A DNA stretch of 64,000 nucleotides. Origin: Antedon mediterranea. Its lineage: Eukaryota; Echinodermata; Crinoidea; Comatulida; Antedonidae. The stretch spans positions 19,252,101 to 19,316,100 of the forward strand of contig NC_092677.1 of the NCBI RefSeq assembly GCF_964355755.1, read 5' to 3'. Position 1 is the first letter of the stretch. Every line of letters begins with the position of its first letter. The position numbers were made by a program, and so were the translations under genes. A model generated the notes under the pieces. The model searched no databases. It was not told the DNA's origin and saw nothing but the letters and a program-made list of their open reading frames with translations. This document shows, piece by piece, positions 45,601-57,410 of this stretch.

Positions 45601-48600
45601 AAATGTCGATGTCTCTTTTTGTCATTAAATTTTATATTGAAATGAAAATTATGTTAAATATTTGAAATAGGGTAAAATATTGACAAACAAAAAATATATT
45701 TTTATCTTGTGCAGGTTCTAAGTGTGGTCAAAGAACAAATTGAATATGCTCTTAAAGAAAAACCCTCCGCTATAGAAAACTTCAAAACTAAGTTGACTGC
45801 CCTTAACTACAATGAAATTCAGAAACGGCGGCAACAAGAGCGATCAATTAAAGAAGAAATAGACTCTCAAGCAGCACCTGTTGTGTAAGAAAAACATACA
45901 GTTTTAATCTTTATTCAATCTGACAAATGTAGGATGAAATAATGTAGGATGAAATAATATAGGATATGATATAGCAGCATATAAAATGATCAAAGTTTTC
46001 AGTGCTTCACTCCACTACACTCCTAATCCACTACCCTATCCTTTTCTGTCAGCAACAATTACCACAAAACATTGACTTTTCAGGTAATATTTATTTTTTC
46101 CTATATTAAAATTGTTATTTTTTATAACACACTGTATTCTTGCAATTTTATTGGTTAATTATGCATCATGTTTCATTTGAAATTAGCCCTTACCTAATGG
46201 AAAAGTGATGAGAATTTTTGCCACGCAACGTTGTTGATTGATCGCATTTAAAATTCAACTTGTTTTGCATGCTGTCTATAACTGTTCTACTCTGAATTGA
46301 AATGGCCTAGCTTCCTGGCCTAGTATCATCAATGATTTACGGTGGACAAATTGAATAAAATTATGAATTTTTGTATTCGTTGAATGGATAGAATATTTCA
46401 TTCGATGAAAAATCAACTATTCTATTTTCAACTCAGCCTCATTAAAAATTGAGCAGTCAATTTTCAACTCGTGAAATATTGTCATCTTCCAACTCATAAA
46501 CATTCATTAATTGTGTAATATTTTAGTGGGGTGTTTTTTTTGCAGTGAACTTCGGAACAAAATTCGTCCAGAAATTATTGATCTTATCAAACAGCAACGT
46601 TTCAAATACTTAATGCAAGGGACTAAAGTGCCAGGCATCAAGGCTAATAGTAAGATAATGTCATAATTGTTATGTCAATGAAATTGTTTATTTAATAATG
46701 ATAGCTTAGAAGCTGTGACGATTCGGCTGTGAGACGATTCTACGAAATGTCTCACTATAGTCCAAACCAATGATTGTTAGTATACATTTTTGGGGTATTT
46801 ATTTATTTTTTTTTTTAACCATATTTTAATGGTTATGATCCATCCAGCTATTGCTGATCATTAGGGACCCTCAGAGCTTCACAAGACAAACATATAATAC
46901 AAGATGCTTTACATAAACAAAACAAAAAAATCCTGACATGTGACGGGACTTAAACCCAGGACCCTTGAAGTGGGAGCCAAGCATCATAACCACCAAGCCA
47001 CAACTCCACTCCAAGTTTTTAAAGGTGTTAAAATAAATTACAAACAAAAACGTAATTTTATGTGCAATTGTTATTTCGAAAACTTTGTTTTTTCGTGCAT
47101 TCTCCAAACAGCCAACAGAGGGCATAGTTTGTTTACATCGTTCAGCCCGCTACCATTGGTGACTAATGTGGTCATCACAGCAGGACATGTATTTGACTGT
47201 TTATATATAAAATTAGTAGTTGTTGTGATTATAATCCAAAAACATCAGTATCACAAATACTTTTTCTAATATAAACTACAGCTAAGGTTGGAATTTAATT
47301 GCCAAGGGAAAACATTATCTCATTTGTGTACATGTTTAAATTTATTGTTTGAATTTTTACTGTTATTTTCAGCCCAGTTTTTCTGTCGTCTCTCACCAAA
47401 CCAAAAGTATGTGCAATATGCAACTGTAGCAGATGACAAGAACATTAATGACCATGAGGATTGGCAATCTAGTAAGTTATCTGTCAATTTCTCACTTCAA
47501 TCCCCATATTTTGGCAGAATCAAATCCTTCTTGTGGCTCATAATCAATAGAGAACAACATAAGTTTTGTTTGTTTTAGACTTTGGTCGCTGTTGGATGAT
47601 GTAAAATAAGATAAAAACATAAAAGGAATGCTTGACCAGAATAATAATATATATCTTCTTTAGTTGAAATCCGAGAAATATCAACATTGGTTGCTGGAGC
47701 TGATATGAAGATTAAAAAAGGAAAACTTGGTTTTGGTATCCAGTGCAATGAAAGAACAGCTGCTATTGAAATATATGTACCACACATACATGCTGTAAGT
47801 AAATATATATTAATGCTACTAAATGTTTTGCGTAGTTTTACGTATCTCCTCCGAAACCACTGAACGGTACATGCTCTCATTTGGCACACTGTTTATTGAG
47901 GGGTCGCACACGACAGGCTTGACACTTGCCTGAATTTTACGAATAAATATTTAAAAAGGCAAAAAACAGCAGTAATGTTTCGCGAGTTGTTACGTCACGT
48001 ATAAACTACACAACCTCCTCTGTTATGTACCGCCATGGCCGGATCTACAAATACCATGCCTGTCTGCTAAAAATAAAAACAATGTTTAGTCTCGGAAGCT
48101 TAAGTTTTAATTAATTACACCTATCCTTTGATCAGAATGATTTTTGTAAATCACGGTTTGGCTCAGTGAGTAAAACTCTGTGACAATTGATATCAATGCT
48201 TATAGTATGTTCGAGTTCGAATCCGTGATATGTGTAAATAATAAGTATCACCGCTTAAAGCAAAAAATCAAAACTAGACCACAATATAATGTAAATACAA
48301 AACTAGCAAAAAAGATACCAATTCTCACACACACAAAAATTCAAAGTATAAAAAAATCATTGAAATAAAAAAAAATGTAAATAAAATGAACACACAAAAA
48401 AAACTAAAAAAAATTAAAACGAATTTAAATGAGTGTTGTGTTTCCACAAAACTACAAATGTCAACGAAAAAGACACCCACAATTTAAAGTATGTGTGCGA
48501 GCGCATCATCTAATTTCGACTACCACACTTTTTGTGTTGATTTCAAAGTCCGTAAGCAGCTGTAGTTTTATTATTTCTTAAAAATTAAATGAATAAAAAT

Positions 48601-51600
48601 GAACACACACAAACAAAACAATTCCAAATGGTTTGATATATTGTTGAACATGAAAACAACTTCACAATTCGTGTTGCCACATCAATGGGTTTTCATTCGA
48701 TTTACATGTCAACCTTAACCTGTCATGCACGTTGTCACTTTCTGATGCGCACCCTAGATTAATATTCACACAGCATAAAGTCCCATATCTAGTATTGCTT
48801 TCATTTTGTAGCTTACAGATATTTAAGAGCCATTGTCTGTAAAAATCAAAGATTTGGTGGCAGATATAAAAAAATGGATTTCTCTCAAATTTTTACCATG
48901 AATAGACATTTCAATAAAAAGCATATCTACAACATTCATTTTAATTTTTAGCCTCCATTGCCATGACAACGGTCAATTATCCAAATTTTGATGTTTTTGC
49001 CATTTTTCACAGATTTTCTATAGTGAAAAAGTACAAACTTGTATACTTATTTTAACCAAAAATACTTACAATATACAGTTTTTGTTTATAGCAGTGTAAA
49101 CAACATGTATTGAGTTCCATTTAATGTAGAAAAAAAAAAATTACAAAATGGAGTTTGGTTGATACCATTATTTTAAAAAGGGGTGTTTTAAAAAAATATT
49201 TTTTTTATAAAAGTATACCTCATAAACGTACCTATAACTTCCAAAGTGGTGTTTTTAAATCAATGAGGTTTTTTAATTTGATAGTCAATAGGTTTTTCAA
49301 CAATAATCACGAAAAAAACACTGGGGTAAATTTCGTACATAGGTTTTGTGTTGCCAGGAAAATACGAAAAATGCAAAAAATATAACAAAATATCAACAAA
49401 CTAAACACATGAAACACAATTTAAATATGGCTAATCCAATAATAAAATGTATATATGGCTTGTCATAATGCTACTAGAGTCATACGAATAGTTTAGATAA
49501 AATAGGAGAATGTGTTGCCAGGTTTATTTCAATTAATTACCAGAAAAACAGTATTTTGCATTGAAATATTTAGTTGATGGAAAATAATGTTAAACTTGGA
49601 AATAATTGAGTCAATGGTTTTTATAAATTTTTAAATCTATTTTGTGTAAAGAGATACAGAAAGACCTCCCAAAAAATCTGACCTTGTAAATAGGTCATTT
49701 GAGGTCAAAAGGGGTCAGAATGCAAAACAGGACAGGTCCCCACTTTACTACAACTATTAATGTTTGATCAAAATTTACAAGATAGTTTATAACAATTCTC
49801 AACAATTTTCATATTTTACCTATAGTGTTACCTTAGCAACCATTTCTATGTGTAACTAAGGAAAGTAAGTTAAAAAAAAAACGTAAAAAATTGCGTTTTT
49901 ATATATACAAAGAATTGATTGCATTTGTACATGTTTCTCAATTTTACTTCTACTGCATTCCATTAATGACAAACTTGACCTTGTAAATTCATTCATTTTG
50001 AGGTCAACATTTTACCATAGTAACTGTTTCTATGCGAAAATTAAAAAAAAATAAGGGGTTTTTCATAAATAAAAAACATTTTTTCTACATAGTTTTACAT
50101 TTCTACTTTTTGCCAAATTTACTTTAAATACTGAATCCTAATAATCTCAGAAAGAAAGTCTTGACGAATCTGAATAAAGGTAAAAAAAAATGACCTTTAG
50201 TGTTATCTTAAACCTGTTTACGTAACAAATGATATTAAAAAAAAAAATTAAATATGGAGTTTCATGAAAAAAAAAAAATTTTACATATTGAGGTCAAATG
50301 ACATCAACATTTTACCTATAGTGTATTATAGCAACTGTTTCTATACGTAACTAAGTACAATATTTTTAATATGGGGTTTCATGACTACAAACAATTGATT
50401 ACATAGCTTTACTACCTTTTCCCAAATTTACTTATCTACTGAATCCCAGAAAATGTCTGACCTTGTGAAAGGGTCATTTTTTGGGTCAAGTTATGTCAAA
50501 ATGTATTATTTATCTTATCTTAGAACCTGTTTCTATGCGTAACTAAGGATAATCGTTTTGTTAAATACAGTTGAACCTCCCGTAAGTGGCCACCCTCGGG
50601 ACCTGAAAAAGTGGCCGCTTACGGTTCTGCCGATAAAGGGCCAAAATCACTTATTATGGCTATATACGATATTCTTAACGAAACGAGCCTCTCAATTTTC
50701 CAGCTAATTGTAGGCATATTATTAATTATAATCAGGTGGTTTGGTATTTTTTAGCATTTTCAGACAAATTTTAAAAACTTTTATCATATGAAAAATGGTC
50801 GGTCAAAATCTGTGTAGTTTTCTCATCTCTTCACAGTAATGTTTTTAAAACCTCTTCAAAATAAAGCTAATATATAAAGAAATACAATAAATATGCACCT
50901 CTAATTCATAGGTCCATGCAATAAGTATCACATTTTTCGATTGGCCGCTTACAAAAAATCTCATTTTTGGTATAAAAAGGTGCTCGCAGCTGCTTACGGT
51001 AAGCACCAAATGCACTAATTAGATAGGAAGAACAAACAGGCTTTTCAAAGTGCGTCCGTTAAGGGAGGTGGCCGCTGTAAATAAAATATGGGGTTTTCAT
51101 GAATAAAAATAATCACAGAAGAAAGTGCTTACGAATATGACCTTGTGAAACGGTAATTTGAAAATGCAAATAAGGCATGCCTGCTAATAATCTACAAATT
51201 TAAATTTGTATGAGATAAATATGCAAAATCTAAAGAATATCTCATTTTTAGTTACCATAGTAACTGTTGCTATGCATAACTAAGGGAGATTAAATAATTA
51301 TCAGATAATTATTAATTAATAATTATTACTGAATCCAACCATCACAGTAAAAAAAATATAGAATTTAAAACCAAAGTGTGATATTTTACATGCTGACCTT
51401 AAATGAAATGAAATTTCAAATCAGGGCTTCAATTTGTTATGTAGCATTAACATACCTGAGTATATCATTGACTTTTGATTGGTTCTATTTTGGGGAGGGG
51501 AAAGTGGTGGATCCAGGACTTTTAAATAGTTAGGTGGTTGAAGGCGAGGGTCTAAAAACTTAACTTTATGTCCTATCTTTTGAATTGCAATTTTTAACTT

Positions 51601-53279
51601 GGGGTGGGTGGGGGCTTGGAGAAAAGGGGGAGGTGGTGGGATGGAGGAGTTTGAATCCATCTATTCATTGGGGCGATAGTAGCGGCAGTGTGGGTGGTGC
51701 TTGAATGCATGCATTTGACACTCTATAGTGGATGATCGACCAAAGTGTTGCAGTTTATCTTTTTGTGGTTATAGTCGGGGTGGGGGTGGGGAGGGGTGGT
51801 AGTCGAAAGTGGTGGTGGATGGGCATGTGGGATCTGCTTAGGTTAGCAAATAAAAGAAGTAAACAAATGAAAGAGGAGCTTCAAAATAAGAGAGGAGTAA
51901 TCTGTTGCAAAGATTAAAATTCACAACGATCTGATAATTTATTCAAATTTCCAGAGGATATAACCTATAAAATGACATTAAAACTGGGTATTACAGAATC
52001 TATAATTAAAAATTAATTTTTTTCTCACAACACAACTAGAACTATATAAACATTAAGAATTTTTCTGACCAATGAGTTTCAAATCAAATAATCAAAGAAA
52101 ATAAAATGTTTTTACTAATATACCATGTTTTTGTTTTTTTATAAAAATGCCTATGTTTCTTGCAACACTGCTTGTAGATTTTAAATTTACCCCAGTATTT
52201 TATTTTAGAAATCAATTATTAAACATTAGAACTACCTATTTGTAATAAATCAGCTAAAAAAATACACCACTTTGGGCGTTATGGTGAAGTAAAGTTTAGT
52301 TGCATTGAACAATTTAAAAAAAGTGAAAAACACCCCTTTTTAAATAAATGGTATCTCCCAAAGTATGAAATAAAAGAAAATAAAAAAATTTTAAACAGGT
52401 ACACAATGCATTGTTATTATGCATACACTAATTATTTTTTATAATTAAATGAACAACACAAAAATATCGTTCATCAAAGTAGTGCCAATATCCATTTTAA
52501 AAAACCTTAAAAAAGGACAAAATTTGTCAAAAACACAAATTTGGCCTTTGCCATGGAAATATACGTGTGAAATAAAAAATACTTCATATTTGATTTCTCT
52601 CAACACATATATAGCCATGTGCAAAATTTGAAAGAAATCCATTTTTTGAGTCTGCCACTCTTTTTGATATTTCTTTGATTCTTACAGACAATGGCTCTTA
52701 AAAATAAAGGAATACTTTGTGTATAACAAAATCAATGGCTGTAATTTTATTCTTGCCAATATTTTTTTTTTTTTTAATAATAATTTGTCAGGGGCCGGGA
52801 AGAGTGCGCTTTTATTATACTTAGTCATTCCATGTGGTCATTACGCATGACAATGAACTGGAGATTGGTTATAAATAGAGTGACACCCAACAAAGTCTGT
52901 AATGGTGCTATCATTTAGGTCAAGCCTGGCAACACTTACTTTTTAGTACAGTTTTTTATATTGTACATTTTTTTTATTATGTATAGTTTACAAGCTTTCT
53001 AGTTTAGTGTTTTTTGGAATACCTTTCATCCTTAATCCTTAATCATAATTAATATACACATTTTATTTTCACTCTAATTTGTAGCTTGACATGTGGTGGG
53101 ATGGAATCAACGCATTACGTGGTCAAGAGATGACTAGCGAGCAGACAAAATCAGACCTTAAAACACTTCTGGGAATGGAAATGAAATTAAGGTTATTAGA
53201 TACTGCCAACATCAAGATACCAGCCGAGAGCCCACCTATTCCACCACCACCATCTAATTATGATTTTTACTATGTCTAA
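36658..53279 (+). CDS. ELMO: ELMO (engulfment and cell motility) protein, 18 exons
   Basis: Coding exons: 36672-36767 (exon from 36658), 37235-37396, 37725-37891, 38614-38713, 39075-39166, 39601-39663, 40145-40223, 42116-42166, 42574-42693, 42987-43097, 43624-43728, 44000-44108, 44439-44575, 45715-45884, 46546-46649, 47373-47471, 47664-47794, 53085-53279. Every junction is GT-AG in phase, total 696 residues (human ELMO1 727). ELMO binds DOCK180-type exchange factors to activate Rac in engulfment and migration. Visible parts: Ras-binding region with [14 protein letters not shown]; armadillo-like helices with VNALFLKAP-like [14 protein letters not shown] domain with [16 protein letters not shown] and [17 protein letters not shown] domain starting [14 protein letters not shown]-binding tail [15 protein letters not shown]. 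The PH domain diverges from vertebrate ELMOs after CRLSPN. It is the tail-to-tail neighbour of a second ELMO gene. Confidence 0.96.
36811..37043. mobile_element. 233-bp miniature inverted-repeat element in an ELMO intron
   Basis: CATTAAAGTTTTATTGTCCC at the left is matched by the inverse of CATTAAAGATGTATTGTCCC at the right, with TAC on both sides. Related words (ATGATGTATTGTCCCCCAAA) occur at 9373-9400 in the TIN2-like gene, so it is a dispersed family. Confidence 0.7.
37990..38580 (-). mobile_element. 3' fragment of an L2/CR1-like LINE
   Basis: Minus-strand conceptual frames, with stops, read [37 protein letters not shown] and [13 protein letters not shown], the typical C-terminus of LINE reverse transcriptases (TFxYxA...WNxLPxxI...SxxxFKxxxKxYL). 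The 3' UTR word GGACCCCATTGGAAATAAG is shared with the fragment at 41560-41850. The 3' end finishes in an A-rich tail near 38000. Inactive relic in an ELMO intron. Confidence 0.65.
40282..40660 (+). mobile_element. SINE with 5S rRNA-derived start and tRNA-like body (5'-truncated)
   Basis: It starts within the 5S-derived head (ACCGTCTAGAAATCGCTGCG, GGTGCTGTATA), then a tRNA-like part with A box TGGTGTAATGG (about 40329) and B box GGTTCGAGGTT (about 40367), then a central domain (GCACGTTAAAGAACTTGGTA, CACTATTCGAAAAGAGTAGG) and a tail of CTTTAC repeats. A fuller copy of the head lies at 45045-45325. Confidence 0.8.
41560..41850 (-). mobile_element. 3' fragment of an L2/CR1-like LINE, second copy
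   Basis: Minus-strand reading [20 protein letters not shown] followed by [16 protein letters not shown] matches the LINE reverse transcriptase C-terminus. It is followed by the 3' UTR word GGACCCCAATGGAAATAAG shared with 37990-38580. It lies in an ELMO intron. Confidence 0.7.
45045..45325 (-). mobile_element. 5S rRNA-tRNA composite SINE (internally deleted)
   Basis: Read on the minus strand from about 45325: CGGCCATACTGCGTTGAAAC, ACCGGTTCTCGTCAGATCAC, CGAAGTTAAGCAACGTTGGG and CTGGATGGGAGACCG, an almost complete 5S rRNA with its internal promoter boxes. It continues directly into GGGTGCTGTATATACTGGAG and a tRNA-like part with TGGTGTAATGG and GGTTCGAGGTT. The central domain is deleted, leaving CTGGCTGCCGTGGGTCCGTG and a short tail. 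It is not a functional 5S gene because the 3' strand of 5S helix I is diverged. Confidence 0.88.
46935..47020 (-). mobile_element. tRNA-derived SINE head
   Basis: The minus strand reads GTGGCTTGGTGGTTATGATG (A box TGGCTTGGTGG) and GGGTCCTGGGTTTAAGTCCC (B box GGTTTAAGTCC). The anticodon arm does not pair well, so it is a tRNA-derived repeat, not a tRNA gene. It lies in an ELMO intron. Confidence 0.6.
48150..48229 (+). other. tRNA-like sequence (tRNA relic or SINE head)
   Basis: ATCACGG at 48150-48156 pairs perfectly with CCGTGAT at 48223-48229, as in an acceptor stem. TGGCTCAGTGAG (A box) and GTTCGAATCC (B box) are at the expected ends. The D, anticodon and T stems do not fold canonically, so a working tRNA is unlikely. 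Confidence 0.5.
48827..52697. mobile_element. 3.9-kb inverted-repeat element with TTAA target duplication in the last ELMO intron
   Basis: GAGCCATTGTCTGTAAAAAT at the left and the inverse of GAGCCATTGTCTGTAAGAAT at the right, with TTAA on both sides (48823-48826 and 52698-52701). TTAA duplications fit piggyBac or Kolobok superfamilies. The diverged inverted arms run about 540 bp (to 49365 and from about 52155). The AT-rich interior has no transposase but repeats CTGTTTCTATGCGTAACTAA at least five times (49840-50550, 51260). It also holds a secondary element-like stretch at about 50570-51080 (GTTGAACCTCCCGTAAGTGG to CCGTTAAGGGAGGTGGCCGC). It accounts for most of the 5.3-kb intron before the terminal ELMO exon. 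Confidence 0.75.
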
Positions 53280-53414
53280 GATCATTTTACCTCTGCTTTT
53301 GCAGAGTATGCTTCTAAGACCAAATTCTTAATTATGTTATTATTCTGTGCAAAAAGCTAGCTTTAGCAGTTGGGTTGCTGTATATAGTATACTATTTTTT
53401 GTTTATATTTGAAA

Positions 53415-53420
53415 AATAAA
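53415..53420 (+). promoter_or_regulatory. Candidate polyadenylation signal of the plus-strand ELMO gene
   Basis: AATAAA (GAAAAATAAAAGAAC) lies about 136 bp after the stop codon. Further AATAAA words at about 54030 and 54075 could serve longer 3' UTRs. Confidence 0.5.
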
Positions 53421-56400
53421 AGAACTTCAAGAATTTATTTCTAACAAGTGGTGTAATGCAGGGGGAAAAAGGCCCCTGGTTTAGCACTCCTAAGGGCCCT
53501 CCAACACTGGGTAGTTGCATTGGGGATGCTCATGCTCTGATGCACCTTAAGCCTTGGGGCCCTGGGTTTCTCCAGTGACCACATAGCCGTTATGCCACTG
53601 TTTCTAACATACACAATTGTTATAAATCAGGCTATATACTGTACATAGTGGACATTATAGGCTCATTTAATTGAAAACAAGAGGACCACAGAACAGTTTC
53701 TTTATATTATACAAAACAGATATTATCTTTATGGACAATTTACTTTATAAATGTTTTTGTCTAAGATTCTGTTGCTTAAGATTGCCATTTTATGTTTAAT
53801 TATGTGCAATTTTTTTCTTATTTCAATGACAGTTTTAGTACAGTGTGAAAATATTTTTTCATTAATTTTGATACCAAATTAAAATTGTCCTAAATTGTTA
53901 TACATTATTTCAAATACATTTTGTAGCCTTTAAATTTTGTAAATCAATGCTTTATTTAAATTCAAATAGAAAATAGTTGAAATATTGTATGTTCTGAATG
54001 TTTTTTTAGGTATAGTGTGTGACTTAATAATAAAATGTATGCAAACTTATAGTTATGTGTTTGTTACTGTATTGAATAAAACATTTTCATGGACTACTCT
54101 AAATTAGCAATATAAGATAAGCTTCAGTAGTAGCAAATCTACCACGCCTATAAAAAACAACTGTCCAGGCTTCAGAAGCTACAGTTATTGTAATGACGAG
54201 AAATAATGTATTTAAAAGGTCAATAAAACTGGATGGATTTCCATTTGAACAACAAAAATCACCAATTATTGCTGTACAAGGCTGTAGGCTGGTATAGGGA
54301 TGCCTAAAGAGATTGCAGAGGCAGAAGCAGAATTTAATACTGAACACCGCTAGACTGCAGTAAGTGAAAAATCAATATCAACTGGAAGGTCAAATCTAAA
54401 ATACGTGTATACGCATATGATGTATGATCTTATTATTTCCGCTGCCACAGTAACCAATTCCAAAAAAAGTTTCGGCAATTGGTCTTTATCTTGAAAATAA
54501 GTTACTTGTTACACTCTGCATAGCCACTGCCAATAAACTGATAACACTAGGTCTATCTATATTTACTTTATTTTTCGAAAAAGTTAATGAAAAGTAGATA
54601 AACGGAATAAAACTAAAATAATTAATGTACCCTAAACACAAAACATAAAATAATTATTGAAATTATTATATAAAGGTAAAAAAATACTTTACATACCAGT
54701 ATTTAAAAAATATTAGTGTGCATTTGTGAATACAAGCATAAAATTAGCACCAATATTTAAAAATGTAGAAATGATTAACATGGTTAATATTTAAACAAAT
54801 CCAAAAACTTCATCTTTAAATGAAAAATATATATAAATATTACGTTATCACTACTGTTTTAAATCATACTTTAATTAAACTTCTGCAATACACTGTTGTT
54901 GTTTTTTTTAAAGTGGAAATACTCTGTAAACTAAGGTTATCAATATTGTAATCAATTCTAATTATTTATTAATTCTAATTATTGCAAAAAAAAACAATTA
55001 CATACAAAACAACAGGAACTAAGAGAGTAGACAGGAGCCTTTAACAAACGTTCCTTACACTCAAAGTAACACCAATAAAATATAACAATTTCAATAAAGA
55101 AACTATATAGATACAAATAAAATACAAAAATAACATTGATACAGTGCTTTCATCTTTTCCCCACCTTCTTTTGATTTCTAGGACATTTCTATTGAATGAA
55201 TAAACAAAGATAATGGTTTGCTCAATCAAACCATAAAAAACATTCTGGTTTTTGTGAAAACACAAATACTATTAAACACTTTAAACATTAATTTATTTGT
55301 ATTATTCATTGAATGCAGAGGACACCATAGTGCATTACTGTTGAGTCAACTTCAGAGAACAAAACAGGACACACAGACTGACAATTTTTAAATTCATTAA
55401 AAAAATTTAAAAAGAGATAATTTCAATTTCAAAAAACCAGTGCCAGACTCCAGAAAAGGTTAGTACAATATTGTCAATGCTTTTAAAAACAGCAGAACAA
55501 TTTTACACAGACATTCACAAGTACAATGAAAAACATATTTGTACACACAGAAAATCTGTAATCACGATTAGATTCCTTAAACTACAGTATTATTATCATC
55601 ATTAATATCATCATCTTTATTCTAAGGCCAAAAATGTTATATTGCCCAAACCCAAACTTGCTAAAATTTAAGAAAATCTAGGGTTGCATTTTTTCTTACA
55701 ATTAAAAACAATACAGCGTAGAGTCTAGTCCAGTGTTCCGCAAACTTGTTACTGCGTTTCCTAAAATATGGTTCATGGGACAAAACCCCAGCCATAATTT
55801 GTACAAAAAATGTACAATACCATTGAACAATGTAATGAAGCAAATATGAAATTCCACCATGTCAATTTTAGGAATAATTTTTTTTTTTTTAGGGTATAAA
55901 ATAGGTGACCATGACGACAAGCATAAATTTTCCTTTTATAATGTGCACATCATCATTTTCAAAAGCGGAGAAAGAAAGTAAATGTATACTTAAAAAGTAT
56001 ACTGTTTGTCTGCTAACCCTTTCACTGCGCAGCATTAGTCCCACCTACATGTGCAATATTTATGTGTGAAAAAAGTGATTTTAATAAATGGCAAAACAAT
56101 ACTAAATGAGATAATGTAATTATTTTTGTGGTGTGTGGGGGGCAAAAGGTTGGTCTATGGTTATCAGTAAAAAAAAAAAATTTGCATATTAATGGCATCA
56201 TGTGACATCATTACAGCTATTTGGAATTCCTGTTTTTTGTCAATTTAATGATAAAAACTATTTTTTCTATAAGAAATTCTTATGGAATATGGGTTTCCCT
56301 CTTTTTTATGAAGATATGTATATATAATAAATAAAAATATCGAAAATATTTTTATCGTTTTATAAAAAATGTTGCATAAATCAAAGTTTTGGGTCAAAAT

Positions 56401-57349
56401 CGTAGATTATTCTATAACAATTATTTCAGATTGTTTTTTTCTGTGCGAATTACGATGAACACGACATTGCCCTATTGCAGTGGGTAAAATTTGGTAACTG
56501 GAGGATGTTTTTGCGCCATTATAGCTAATAATACAACTTTCCAAGGTCGAAATGGTTATAACGTGCAATAGCTATTCCCCAGAGAGCATAACTTGAAACT
56601 GCAATTTCAAGACGATATTAACATATAGAGGGCACATATTGTGATTAAAAATAGTTGTAATTGCAAATTTCTTAAAAGTTTAGCAAAAAATTAAAGAGGG
56701 TGCTATATATTATATTCAAATATGATTAAAGAATTGTATTTCCCATAACCGGTAATACCGTGTATACGTAGTTCAATGACATTTGTTTATTCCGGGTATA
56801 CACAGAGAAGGTGTTAATGACAAAAATATACTAATTCTCTTTTTTTGTAATAAAATGTGATGGATAGATAAGGAATATACAGTATATGAGATATTGATAT
56901 ATTAACAATTTTTAAAAACAATATTTAAACATTTGTATCTTTCCCAGGTAAGGTTGATTGACAAATATTATAGGGGCAGGGGTTGGGTGTCATGCCAGTC
57001 AGATTCTACCTTACATGATCACTATAGTAATGCACATTACCAATGACCGAAATTCATGGATGATGAAACAAGGATGTCAGATTTTTACTAGAAATTGTGC
57101 ATTTTTATAAAAACAAAGGCAAGAAACTTTATCCGTGCATATTTTAGCATTTGATTTGTTTACTAAACATCATTGGTTTTTTTCTTCAATCTTTCAAGCC
57201 GCCTGCAGCTCATAGTTTATGGAAGGTCGGCATAGTCTACTTTAATCTACATCATTTTCCTAACTGTCTACAACACCCAGCCTATTTTGTTTTACCTGAA
57301 ATTGAGATTTTGTAGTGTTTTTTTTAGCAACAATTCATATTTATTCAAA
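53421..57349. other. Spacer between the two ELMO 3' ends, no gene seen
   Basis: AT-rich DNA with short runs of A or T. No conserved ORF, RNA or clear inverted-repeat element was recognised. It presumably contains both 3' UTRs. Confidence 0.45.
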
Positions 57350-57355
57350 ACCAAC
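57350..57355 (-). promoter_or_regulatory. Candidate polyadenylation signal of the minus-strand ELMO gene
   Basis: TTTATT on the plus strand (AATAAA on the coding strand) lies about 56 bp beyond the stop codon at 57411. Confidence 0.5.
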
Positions 57356-57410
57356 TAAAAAAATGACCACTTTTCAATAGATGATACTTTAGGCATTAGT
57401 AACTTATCTG

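Noticed and set aside
48180-48368. 62-codon plus-strand ORF
   Set aside because: It overlaps the tRNA-like relic and A-rich tail of a probable SINE in an ELMO intron.
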